Notes under the pieces: model-generated
What the model saw: only the letters and a program-made list of their open reading frames with translations
The model's database searches: none
Told to the model about the DNA's origin: nothing
Position numbers and translations under genes: made by a program
Shown: positions 31,703 through 39,187 of the stretch, one piece after another
How positions within the stretch are numbered: position 1 is the stretch's first letter
Layout of the letters: every line of letters starts with the position of its first letter
Assembly: GCA_030606165.1 (NCBI GenBank)
Contig: JAUWGZ010000002.1
Coordinates: forward strand, 1-39,231
DNA length: 39,231 bases
Direction: 5' to 3'
Origin: Dehalococcoidia bacterium
Lineage (GTDB): Bacteria > Chloroflexota > Dehalococcoidia > GIF9 > AB-539-J10

Positions 31703-32525
31703 AGTACTGATTATCGATATTACGAAGTGCAACGGCTGTCACAACTGCCAGATTGCCTGTAAAGATGAACATTGCGGTAATGACTGGAGTCCCATTGCGA
31801 AGCCCCAGCCACTCAGCGGCCAGTTCTGGATCGGGGTCGTCGATGTAGTACGAGGTACCGTACCCAAGGTTAAAGTAGCTTATAACCATATTATCTGCCA
31901 GCATTGTGATGATGCCCCCTGCATTAAAGCCTGTCCCAATAAAGCTATTTATAAGAGACCGGACGGCATTGTCATTATCGACCCCTTAAAATGCAAAGGC
32001 GCCGGGGACTGTATAAAAGAGTGCCCTTACGAGGGTGTTATCTTCTTTAATAAAGAACTTAATATTTCCCAGAAATGTACTTTTTGCGCTCATCTGATTG
32101 ACAAGGGCTGGCAAGAACCCCGGTGTGTCGATGCCTGTCCTACCGGAGCTCTTACGTTCGGCGAGGGAGCAGAATTGCGGGACTTAATCAGTAAGGCTGA
32201 AGTACTCAAACCCGAGATAGGTGTTAAACCCAGGGTTTACTATATTGGCATTCCTAAAAGGTTCATCGGCGGCACTATTTATAACCCCGAACTCGATGAG
32301 GTGGTAATTGGAGCTGAGGTAAATCTTCAAAATGAAGATGACGGAATAAGTATTTCTTGTAAGGCCGATGATTTCGGGGACTTCTGGGTAGATGGTTTAT
32401 CACCCGGGAAATATCTGGTGACTATTAAGAATAGCGGCTATATTCATAAAGAACTGAAAGCGGATATTACCGAAAAAGATATCAATCTAGGCGATATCGC
32501 TTTAGTAAGAAATAAATCTGTTTAG
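31695..32525 (+). CDS. Transhydroxylase-type iron-sulfur small subunit (copy 2)
   Basis: The 276-residue partner of copy 2 overlaps its large subunit by 8 bases (GTG start). Its cysteine pattern differs from copy 1: CNGCHNCQIAC (4), CQHCDDAPCIKAC (4), CKGAGDCIKEC (3), CTFC (2) and RCVDAC (2), 15 in all. This approaches the four-cluster DmsB/NrfC layout and not the three-cluster BthS layout. A similar beta-sandwich tail closes the protein (GGTIYNPELDEVVIGAEV, DFGDFWVDGLSPGKYLVTIKNSGYI). It probably feeds electrons to or from the copy 2 active site. Confidence 0.88.
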   Translation: MGKVLIIDITKCNGCHNCQIACKDEHCGNDWSPIAKPQPLSGQFWIGVVDVVRGTVPKVKVAYNHIICQHCDDAPCIKACPNKAIYKRPDGIVIIDPLKCKGAGDCIKECPYEGVIFFNKELNISQKCTFCAHLIDKGWQEPRCVDACPTGALTFGEGAELRDLISKAEVLKPEIGVKPRVYYIGIPKRFIGGTIYNPELDEVVIGAEVNLQNEDDGISISCKADDFGDFWVDGLSPGKYLVTIKNSGYIHKELKADITEKDINLGDIALVRNKSV

Positions 32526-32539
32526 TTACGGGGAATCAT

Positions 32540-32842
32540 TTGAGAGCAATTGTAAATTTAATGTCAAAACGGGCAATAACGCTTAGCGGTTGGCGGGCCA
32601 AAGCTATTCAAATAAACGGTAAAAACGAGGCATCGTTAAGCGAAATATTGCAAGCCGCTACGCTTAAAGACGGCCGCAGTATGCTTGACTTGATTACGGA
32701 AAAAGACCGCCTGAGGGATGACTGGTCTCTTTATGTGGATGGCTTTTCACTACCGGGTTCCTCCAGCATCAAGAAAACCGTAAAAGATAACGTGCAGATT
32801 CATGTTCTAGATCGTCCATCCATCAAAGTTAAGGATTTCTAA
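32540..32842 (+). CDS. Small protein, possibly beta-grasp (ubiquitin-like)
   Basis: No family is recognised with certainty. The 100-residue product follows the copy 2 small subunit by 14 bases. The segment IQINGKNEASLSEIL, then DWSLYVDGFSLPGSSSIKKTVKDNVQIHVLD, has the strand-helix-strand rhythm of MoaD/ThiS-type beta-grasp proteins, but the C-terminal GG is absent (ends RPSIKVKDF), so sulfur transfer by that route is unlikely. TTG at 32540 has a GGGGAA Shine-Dalgarno; ATG at 32561 is an alternative. It could be an assembly or third subunit of the molybdoenzyme. Confidence 0.55.
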   Translation: MRAIVNLMSKRAITLSGWRAKAIQINGKNEASLSEILQAATLKDGRSMLDLITEKDRLRDDWSLYVDGFSLPGSSSIKKTVKDNVQIHVLDRPSIKVKDF

Positions 32843-32970
32843 ACAACGTCTAACACCATACCGGTAGCATGATTACCATGCTGGAGCAGTCGTTTTTGTG
32901 TAGCAGCCTGGACTTAATCTGACATTTCGAATACATTGACACAGAACCAGAAAAGAAATGTCGGACCTAT

Positions 32971-33012
32971 ATCAACCTGATTGTTTAAAAATTGAATAGT
33001 TTTCAGGTTGAT
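32971..33012. repeat. 10-base perfect inverted repeat beside the tRNA fragment
   Basis: ATCAACCTGA and TCAGGTTGAT flank a 22-base loop, 41 bases before the tRNA-Lys remnant. It may be a recombinase or operator site, or an RNA stem after the transhydroxylase operon. It is too long-looped for a good terminator. Confidence 0.45.
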
Positions 33013-33052
33013 TCCAGCTTTGGGAAAAGGCCGGCATCCTGAAAAATATCAA

Positions 33053-33102
33053 CATGACTTTTGATCAGGGTGTCACAGGTTCGAATCCCGCACGGCTCAC
33101 CA
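33053..33102 (+). other. 3' half of a tRNA-Lys gene (anticodon TTT), probable attachment-site scar
   Basis: The sequence runs from an anticodon arm with loop CTTTTGA (TTT at 33060-33062) through a T loop GGTTCGAATCC to an acceptor 3' strand ACGGCTC, discriminator A and CCA (33100-33102). The D arm and 5' acceptor strand are missing, and the T stem has mismatches, so it is not a functional tRNA. Integrases of genomic islands typically leave exactly this 3' part of a tRNA gene at one element end. Confidence 0.65.
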
Positions 33103-33173
33103 TGCTTAACGAAAGATAGAACTCCTACACGATGGCCTATTCAGGTCTGAAATCCGTAAGTGCAATATTGAAT

Positions 33174-33202
33174 TAGACATGATTGTTCCGCCTATATATA
33201 AT
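33174..33202 (+). promoter_or_regulatory. Promoter of the CoA-transferase gene
   Basis: TAGACA (33174-33179, one mismatch to consensus), a 17-base spacer and a perfect TATAAT (33197-33202). The leader of about 130 bases to the ATG at 33340 has no obvious structure. Confidence 0.55.
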
Positions 33203-33339
33203 ATGTTCAGGTTTGATATGGCAAGTAGATTCTTGGTCATGCGATCCCAGCAGCAAACGATAGAAGTAACTGACGGGAGAAACCGTATTTATTGTAGATG
33301 CCCGCAAAGGATAATAAAGTACTCTTAAAGGAGACGATC

Positions 33340-34638
33340 ATGACAATTCAGGAAAAATACAAAACCAAACTCCGTACCCTTGAGGAATGCGTCAGGTTTA
33401 TTCAAAACGGCGACAGCATCATAACGTCCGGCGCTGCAGGCGAACCATGCGTGTTTCTACGGAGTATTCCGGAATGGGCACATGGCGTGGAGGGAGTCAC
33501 TATACACAAAAGCCGTGAGCAGATGTTCGATTACCTTCGGGATCCGACATTGAAGGGTCATATACATACCGTCGGTCACTTTTTTTCCGAGAACCTTCGT
33601 GAGGGTTATCAGATAGGCACGTGTAGTTATGTGCCCTCCGAGCTGCACAATTTCATGACCATTCGTGGCCAAGTCAGCCTTGACAAGATATTCTGGGCCA
33701 GGACTACTGCTATGGAAAAGGATGGTAATTTCTGCATCCCCTATTGCCAGATGTTCGAATACGAGGCCATGCAAAATGCTAGCCACATAATACTGGAGGT
33801 CAACTTAAACCCGAAGTATGCCCCGGTGCGCGGTGCCTGCCGCATCCCTATTGATCGCGTCGATATGCTTTACGAGGTCAACGAGCCTCTGTTTATTCTG
33901 CCCAAGTTTGTCAGCACGGAGAGAGACGAGAAGATAGGGTCCTATATTGCCTCTCTCATACACGATGGCGACTGTATTCAGCTTGGACTCGGTGGACTTC
34001 CCGACGCCGTGGCTCACCACTTGATGGACAAGAATGACCTCGGCATGCATAGTGAGATGTTCTCCCCATCGATGGCGATAATGATAGAGGCCGGCGTCAT
34101 CACCGGGAAGGTCAAGAACCTCAATAGAGGCGAACATATCGCTACCTTTATACTTGGCGATGAGAACCTATATCGCGTGGCTTCGGAGGATAAAAACTTC
34201 CGCCTCGTCCCTTGTAGCTATGGCAATGACCCCAAAGTTATCGCCCAGAACGACAACATGGTGTCCACAAATACTTTGCTTGAAATCGATCTCACCGGTC
34301 AGATCAACTCCGAATCTATCGGGGCTCTCCAGTGGAGCGGTACGGGCGGCGCTGACGACTATGCCATAGGCGCAATGCACTCCAAAGGTGGTCGTGGCAT
34401 ATTTGCCTTTGAATCCACCACCAGGAAGGGCATTTCTAAGATTAAGTCCACCTTTGCCCCGGGCTCGGTTGTATCTGTATCAAGGAACCACGTGGACATC
34501 CTCGTGACCGAATACGGATTCGTTAGTCTGCGAGGTAAGACGGTGCCCCAGCGAGTAGAAGCCATCATCTCCATTGCCCATCCCGACTTCCGGGCAGACT
34601 TGCGTGCCGAGGCTAAGAAGCTGAAATACATTGATTAG
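33340..34638 (+). CDS. Acetyl-CoA hydrolase/transferase-family CoA-transferase
   Basis: The 432-residue protein has the family order: an N-terminal half, then GVHTEM-like MHSEMFSPSMAIMIEAG holding the probable catalytic Glu, VSTNTLLEIDLTGQINSESIGALQWSGTGG, and a C-terminal TEYGFVSLRGKTVPQRVEAIISIAHPDFR. It resembles 4-hydroxybutyrate, butyrate or propionate CoA-transferases. It would move CoA between acetyl-CoA and another acid, for example acetoacetate or butyrate. ATG 33340 (MTIQEKYK) is preferred because AAGGAGA lies just upstream; another ATG at 33298 is in frame. It faces the acyl-CoA dehydrogenase gene convergently. Confidence 0.85.
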   Translation: MTIQEKYKTKLRTLEECVRFIQNGDSIITSGAAGEPCVFLRSIPEWAHGVEGVTIHKSREQMFDYLRDPTLKGHIHTVGHFFSENLREGYQIGTCSYVPSELHNFMTIRGQVSLDKIFWARTTAMEKDGNFCIPYCQMFEYEAMQNASHIILEVNLNPKYAPVRGACRIPIDRVDMLYEVNEPLFILPKFVSTERDEKIGSYIASLIHDGDCIQLGLGGLPDAVAHHLMDKNDLGMHSEMFSPSMAIMIEAGVITGKVKNLNRGEHIATFILGDENLYRVASEDKNFRLVPCSYGNDPKVIAQNDNMVSTNTLLEIDLTGQINSESIGALQWSGTGGADDYAIGAMHSKGGRGIFAFESTTRKGISKIKSTFAPGSVVSVSRNHVDILVTEYGFVSLRGKTVPQRVEAIISIAHPDFRADLRAEAKKLKYID

Positions 34639-34685
34639 CAATAAAATCGTCGTAAAGACAACAGCCGGTCACGGTTTACGGAGCA

Positions 34686-35831
34686 CTAGTGATGCCTCAG
34701 GAGCTGTCTGGCAATAGTTAACCGCTGCATCTCGTCGGTACCATCAAAGAGTCCTACAACTCTGGCATCGCGGAAGTAGCGTTCTACGGGATAGTCTTTA
34801 ATATAACCATAGCCACCATGTATCTGAACAGCCTTGGTAGTCACGAACGCGGCTGCCTCAGCGGCAAAGAGCTTGGCCATGGACGACTCTTTTATGCAAG
34901 GTAACCCGTTATCCTGGCGATGAGCTGCCCGATAGATTAACAGCCGGGCAGCATCAATCTGTGTCGCCATATCAGCTAACATCCATTGAATTGCCTGAAA
35001 GTTAGCAATAGGCTGGCCAAACTGCTTGCGCTCCTGGGCATAAGCCAGTGCCTTATCAAACGCTCCTCGGGCAATACCTAGCCCAGTAGCGGCGGCATTG
35101 GGCCGGCAAGCATCTAGAGTAGAAAGTGCTATTCTCAAACCTTGTCCCTCATCGCCCAGCCGATTTTCCGCGGGCAAAAAACAATCTTCGAATATTAACT
35201 CGGTTGTCGGTGAACCTCTGACGCCCATCTTATGCTCAAGTCTGCCCACCGAGAAACCAGGGGTGCCTTTCTCAACGATAAAGCACGTGATGCCCCGATG
35301 CCGCAGTGACTTATCAACAGTGGCAAAGACCAAGGTAATATCAGCCATGCTGCCCTGGCTGATAAAGATCTTGGTGCCGTTAAGTATATAGCCGTTCTTA
35401 TGCCGGGTAGCAGTAGTTTCCATGGCAGCAATATCACTACCGGCGCCGGATTCAGTTATAGCGAAAGTGCCTAGTTTCTCACCCTTGGCTATCGGGACCA
35501 CAAAGCGTTGCCTTTGCTCCTCATTACCATACTTATACAGCGGAACCCCGGCAAGTCCTATGCTTCCATTAATAATGATGGCGGCGCTGGCACAGACACG
35601 AGCCAGCTCTTCATTGAGAATAGCCCTTTCGATTGCCCCGCCCCCAGTACCACCATATTGTTCAGGGAATCCGATACCAAACAAGCCAAGCGCAGCCGCC
35701 TTTTTGAGGTTCTCAGCAGGGTATCTAGCTTCCTCATCAATTTGGGCAGCAATTGGCTCAAGCTCTTTAACGGCGAAGTCTCGTACCAATGTTTGAAGCA
35801 TCTTTTGGTCTTCACTGAACTCAAAGTCCAT
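34686..35831 (-). CDS. Acyl-CoA dehydrogenase
   Basis: This 381-residue FAD enzyme has the usual layout: MDFEFSEDQKMLQTLVRDF start, TESGAGSDIAAMETTATRHKNGYILNG binding the flavin and substrate, RKQFGQPIANFQAIQWMLADM, and QIHGGYGYIKDYPVERYFRDARV. The motif that normally contains the catalytic Glu (YEGT) reads LFDGTDEMQRL, so Asp363 replaces Glu. The start is set at 35831, where the standard N-terminus begins; longer starts add residues unlike the family. It should pass electrons to ETF, whose genes are at 4.3-6.1 kb. Substrate cannot be named. Confidence 0.9.
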   Translation of the reverse strand: MDFEFSEDQKMLQTLVRDFAVKELEPIAAQIDEEARYPAENLKKAAALGLFGIGFPEQYGGTGGGAIERAILNEELARVCASAAIIINGSIGLAGVPLYKYGNEEQRQRFVVPIAKGEKLGTFAITESGAGSDIAAMETTATRHKNGYILNGTKIFISQGSMADITLVFATVDKSLRHRGITCFIVEKGTPGFSVGRLEHKMGVRGSPTTELIFEDCFLPAENRLGDEGQGLRIALSTLDACRPNAAATGLGIARGAFDKALAYAQERKQFGQPIANFQAIQWMLADMATQIDAARLLIYRAAHRQDNGLPCIKESSMAKLFAAEAAAFVTTKAVQIHGGYGYIKDYPVERYFRDARVVGLFDGTDEMQRLTIARQLLRHH

Positions 35832-36443
35832 ATTCGCCTCAAAATTCTCCGCTATGCAGCATTTTAATACGGGCGCCATATTATAGCGTCGCACCCATCG
35901 AGGGTCAAGCCTCCACATCCCATGGGTATTGATAGATCAGTGGCATAGGGAATATAATCAATTGCGTCCGCATAGTGCTCTAGGATACCGGCCTCCGGCA
36001 CCTGAGGCTATACTGACTATGACTTAACAATTGGTATCATTATTGGGGGCAGGACAAGAGACGTAGGGACAACTGGTGAAATCTCTGCCCTAACGGGGAG
36101 AAAAGTGGCCGAAAGAGCCGGCAAAGAAAGAGGAATAGAAAGGAGCGAGTATTATGACGGTGTCCATTTGGAAATCCACGGCCAGGTTTAAGAATAAAGC
36201 TAGCATAATTCGATTCGTTAGCTTTGTCAATTTTGTCGATAAAAACATAGCCCTGCCAGCGAGTCGTACGACACGCTATATGGCTGGTCAATTGACAACC
36301 TTCCTGACTTGTGGGCAGGTATGTAGTAGTTTGTCTCAATCAAGGTGTCTCGCCAGTATTACTAGGTGGTTGGCGACTTAAACGCGTCTCCCACTGCTGG
36401 GTTGTTCGTTATTAAATTCCTGTTAGAAGTTAAGGGGGTAAAG
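35832..36443. other. Gene-poor stretch between divergent dehydrogenase and CoA-transferase genes
   Basis: No certain gene is visible. A 75-codon frame at 36154-36381 has a fair Shine-Dalgarno, but its composition is unremarkable and it shows no motif. It contains an imperfect 18-base palindrome at 36259-36276. Confidence 0.4.
36259..36276. promoter_or_regulatory. Imperfect 18-base palindrome, possible operator
   Basis: GCGAGTCGTACGACACGC contains the perfect 10-base GTCGTACGAC and is symmetrical at 16 of 18 positions. It lies 167 bases before the CoA-transferase A-like gene. A regulator target is plausible but untested. Confidence 0.35.
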
Positions 36444-37460
36444 ATGCAAGTATTAAAGGAAGGCAAAGGAGAACTTCTGGGTTGGCATGACCCAGATGAG
36501 GCCAGGAAATGGGTGCTTGAAAACAAGTCTCGCGAGTTAAAGAATAAAACCATGTCAGTCAAGGAGGCAGTTTCTAGGTTCGTCCATGATGGAGATTTTA
36601 TCGCTAGTGGAGGGTTTGGGCATATAAGGGTATCTATGGCTATTATCTATGAGATAATCAGGCAAGGGAAGCGTAACTTAAGTATGGCTGGTAAAACAGC
36701 CGTCCATGACCTCGACGTCTTAGTGGGTTCAGGCTGCGTAAATAAGGCAGAGGTTGCCTATTCCTTTGGTCATGAACTCAGGGGACTATCCCCAGCTTCG
36801 AGGAGAATGGTTGAAAGTGGCCAATGTAAGGTAGTTGCGGAAACTAGCAATGCGGGGTACCAGTGGCGGTGGTTGGCCGCTATGATGGGCCTCCCTTTCA
36901 TACCTAGCCGCAACTTGCTGGGCACAGACACCGGTAGTCATAGCTCTTGCAAAGTGGTCACCGACCCCTTCACACGTAAACCAATCAATCTGATTCCAGC
37001 AGCCTATCCTGATGTAGCATTCATTCACGTACACCGTTGTGATGTTTATGGTAATGCTCAAATAGATAGTATCTTGGTGGAAGACTTCGAACTCTCGAGA
37101 TGTGCCCGGCGATTAATAATAACTACCGAGGAAATCGTAGAAAATGAATTTATTCGGAGAGAGCCTTGGAGAACAAGCATTCCCTTTCTTGTCGTAGATG
37201 CTGTTGTTGAAGTTCCATACGGCTCACATCCTTGTGAGATGCCTGGAATGTATTATTATGATGAGGACCATATATCTGAATGGCTCACACTGAGTAAAAC
37301 AACAGAAGGGACGGATGAATATCTACAGAAATATGTTTTTGGCGTCGATAACTTTGAGGACTATTTGGAACTTTGTGGTGGTGTCAAACGTTTGAACTAC
37401 TTGAAGAAGAGAGAGTTTCTTAGAGAGCCCATGACCGCTCCATGGCGGAAACTTAGATAA
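36444..37460 (+). CDS. CoA-transferase subunit A (GctA/CatI-like)
   Basis: The 338-residue alpha subunit of a family I CoA-transferase contains MSVKEAVSRFVHDGDFIASGGFGHIRVSMAI, the typical GDxIxxGGF opening. It later has VAETSNAGYQWRWLAAMMGLPFIPSRNLLGTD, NLIPAAYPDVAFIHVHRCDVYGNAQ, TTEEIV and VPYGSHPCEMPGMYYYD. Such subunits pair with a beta subunit that carries the catalytic Glu. The start is ATG 36444, preceded by GGGGG; an upstream ATG at 36366 is in frame but lacks a ribosome site. The beta partner follows by 35 bases. Glutaconate-type substrates, 3-oxoacids or aromatic-ring breakdown acids are candidates. Confidence 0.85.
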   Translation: MQVLKEGKGELLGWHDPDEARKWVLENKSRELKNKTMSVKEAVSRFVHDGDFIASGGFGHIRVSMAIIYEIIRQGKRNLSMAGKTAVHDLDVLVGSGCVNKAEVAYSFGHELRGLSPASRRMVESGQCKVVAETSNAGYQWRWLAAMMGLPFIPSRNLLGTDTGSHSSCKVVTDPFTRKPINLIPAAYPDVAFIHVHRCDVYGNAQIDSILVEDFELSRCARRLIITTEEIVENEFIRREPWRTSIPFLVVDAVVEVPYGSHPCEMPGMYYYDEDHISEWLTLSKTTEGTDEYLQKYVFGVDNFEDYLELCGGVKRLNYLKKREFLREPMTAPWRKLR

Positions 37461-37495
37461 GGCTAAAAATTATTGAAGAAAGGGACTTAAAAGAT

Positions 37496-38275
37496 ATGGT
37501 ACAGGAAAGCAAGTATAATGTAAGGGAAGCTCTGGCATTCAGGGGTGCCAGTGTATTGGAGGATAAAAAATCTGTCTTTGTCGGTACGGGACTTCCCATA
37601 ATAGCTTCCGTGTTGGCTCAAAGAACGCATGCTCCCGGTTTATTCATAGTATTTGAAGCTGGCGGTCTGGGGCCTCAAATACCTGAATTACCCATTTCAG
37701 TTGGCGAATCCAGAACTTATTTCAAAGCTATAGCCGCCTCTAGCATGCATGATGTCATGTCAATTTCGCAAGCAGGATATATAGATTTTGGATTTCTGGG
37801 TGCTGCCCAGATGGATATGTATGGAAATATTAATACTACAGTCATCGGTGACCATGATCTGCCCCAAGTGCGCTTACCCGGTAGTGGCGGGGCTAATGAT
37901 GTAGCCTCCTTTTCGCAGAGGCTCATAATCATTGTTGCTAGTCAAAGCAAGAGGACTTTTGTTAAACAGGTTGATTTCTTGACCACCCCAGGCTATTTAG
38001 ACGGCCCAGGAGGCAGGGAAAGGGCCGGGTTGCCTGAGAAGTCAGGACCCTACAGGGTTATTACTCAATTGGGTATCTATGGCTTTGATGAGAAAACAAA
38101 AAGACTTACATTAATCTCGTTAAATCCGGGCGTAACTATAGCGGATATAAAAGAGAATAGCAGCTTTGAAATTATCATACCTGACGAAGTGGGAATTAGT
38201 TCTGAGCCTACGGAGGAGCATTTGAGAATATTGCGTGAGGAAATAGACCCTGCGGGCATAGTGTTGGGGAAGTAG
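37496..38275 (+). CDS. CoA-transferase subunit B (GctB/CatJ-like)
   Basis: The 259-residue beta subunit carries the glutamyl-CoA thioester residue at Glu54 (IVFEAGGLGP), the same number as in glutaconate CoA-transferase GctB. It also has VFVGTGLPIIAS at about 28-38, FGFLGAAQMDMYGNINTT, RLPGSGGANDVAS and LGIYGFDEKTKRLTLISLNPGVT. The partner alpha gene is directly upstream. This pair is a second CoA-transferase in addition to the single-chain enzyme at 33.3 kb. Probable role is activating an acid released by ring breakdown or fermentation. Confidence 0.87.
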   Translation: MVQESKYNVREALAFRGASVLEDKKSVFVGTGLPIIASVLAQRTHAPGLFIVFEAGGLGPQIPELPISVGESRTYFKAIAASSMHDVMSISQAGYIDFGFLGAAQMDMYGNINTTVIGDHDLPQVRLPGSGGANDVASFSQRLIIIVASQSKRTFVKQVDFLTTPGYLDGPGGRERAGLPEKSGPYRVITQLGIYGFDEKTKRLTLISLNPGVTIADIKENSSFEIIIPDEVGISSEPTEEHLRILREEIDPAGIVLGK

Positions 38276-38330
38276 TTAGTGCGCGCTGCGCCAAATCATG
38301 GTTCCTTGAACAAACTGGTGGTCCGGTAAG

Positions 38331-38360
38331 CCTGTAGTTGGACATTTCGTCAACTGCAGG
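38331..38360 (+). terminator. Possible terminator hairpin after the CoA-transferase pair
   Basis: CCTGTAGTTG and CAACTGCAGG pair at nine positions plus one G-T around a 10-base loop, 56 bases after the stop codon. No clear T run follows. Confidence 0.35.
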
Positions 38361-38551
38361 TCTCGTTGGCTCGACTCTCTGACGGCAACTTAGCTAGCCC
38401 AATAACCCAAGGCCCTTTCTCGGCTTCAGCTTTCAAACTCAGTATTGGGTTTAGCTTGACCTTTAGTCACTGCATTGTTACAATCACTGCAAAGTCAAAA
38501 CGAACGTAAGCTCAAAAGTTCTGTCTACCGTTTGCCGAGGCCCGGCCTTTC

Positions 38552-39187
38552 TTGAAGTTCAATAGCGATTACCTCAAAGAGAGGAGCAGAGTCAAGATGC
38601 CGAAGCTCCCGGTAGCTGAGAGGAGCTTAGATGTTGAGGATGCTCTTGGTCTGAGTTCGGGTGAGATTGAAGGAGAGGCAAATCGCTGCTTCAATTGCGG
38701 CTGTGTTTCGGTGCACCCCTCGGATATGGGCGTAGTGCTCTTAGCTTTGGGTGCACAGGTAAAGATTGCCGGACCAGGAGGCACCAGGACAATCCCAATT
38801 GAAAAGTTCTTCGGCTCCTTGAGGAATACCCTCGAAGCGGATGAGATGGTAACCGAAATCCAAGTTCCTCAGCCGCCAGATGGAGCCAAGCAAACATTCT
38901 TCAAATTCAGACTACGGGAGTCCGTTGATTTCCCCATCGTCAGCGTCGCATCGGTCATCACTATTGACGGCGGAGTTTGCCAAGACGCGAGGATAGCCCT
39001 AGGAGCAGTTGCCCCAGCACCAGTCCGGGCAACCATGGTGGAACAGGCAATCAAGGGAAAGGCCATCAATGCTGCGACGGCAGAATCGGCAGCGGAGGCA
39101 GCGATCACAGGTGCAATACCACTCGCCAAGAACGCATACAAAGTCGAGATAACAAAAACACTGGTAAAAAGAGCCATACTCGCCTAG
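38552..39187 (+). pseudogene. N-terminally truncated flavoprotein fragment (FeS/GltD-like tail plus FAD-domain of a molybdenum hydroxylase-type subunit)
   Basis: Residues 22-75 (LPVAERSLDVEDALGLSS, then EANRCFNCGCVSVHPSDMGVVLLALGA) match the end of a GltD-like FAD oxidoreductase domain. The rest (TIPIEKFFGSLRNTLEADEMVTEIQVP, then VASVITIDGG and RIALGAVAPAPVRAT) matches the C-terminal part of xanthine-dehydrogenase-type FAD subunits. Such fused proteins are normally several hundred residues longer at the N-terminus. The open frame reaches back only to about 38510 and starts with TTG or no good codon. No upstream homologous sequence is visible in the preceding 230 bases. It is probably a remnant, though a mis-called start in a short protein cannot be excluded. 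Confidence 0.6.

Larger units (their letters stand above)
32843..33339. other. Gene-free region with inverted repeats and a tRNA fragment
   Basis: No protein gene is visible. Two inverted repeats follow one another: GACATTTC/GAAATGTC (32921-32928, 32955-32962) and ATCAACCTGA/TCAGGTTGAT (32971-32980, 33003-33012). Next come a tRNA-Lys 3' half (33053-33102) and the promoter at 33174-33202. The layout suggests the edge of an integrated element. Confidence 0.5.

Noticed and set aside
36154..36381. 75-codon open frame with a fair Shine-Dalgarno before the GctA-like gene
   Set aside because: No recognisable motif, unremarkable composition, and it is followed by a 60-base gap; retained only as part of the gap note.
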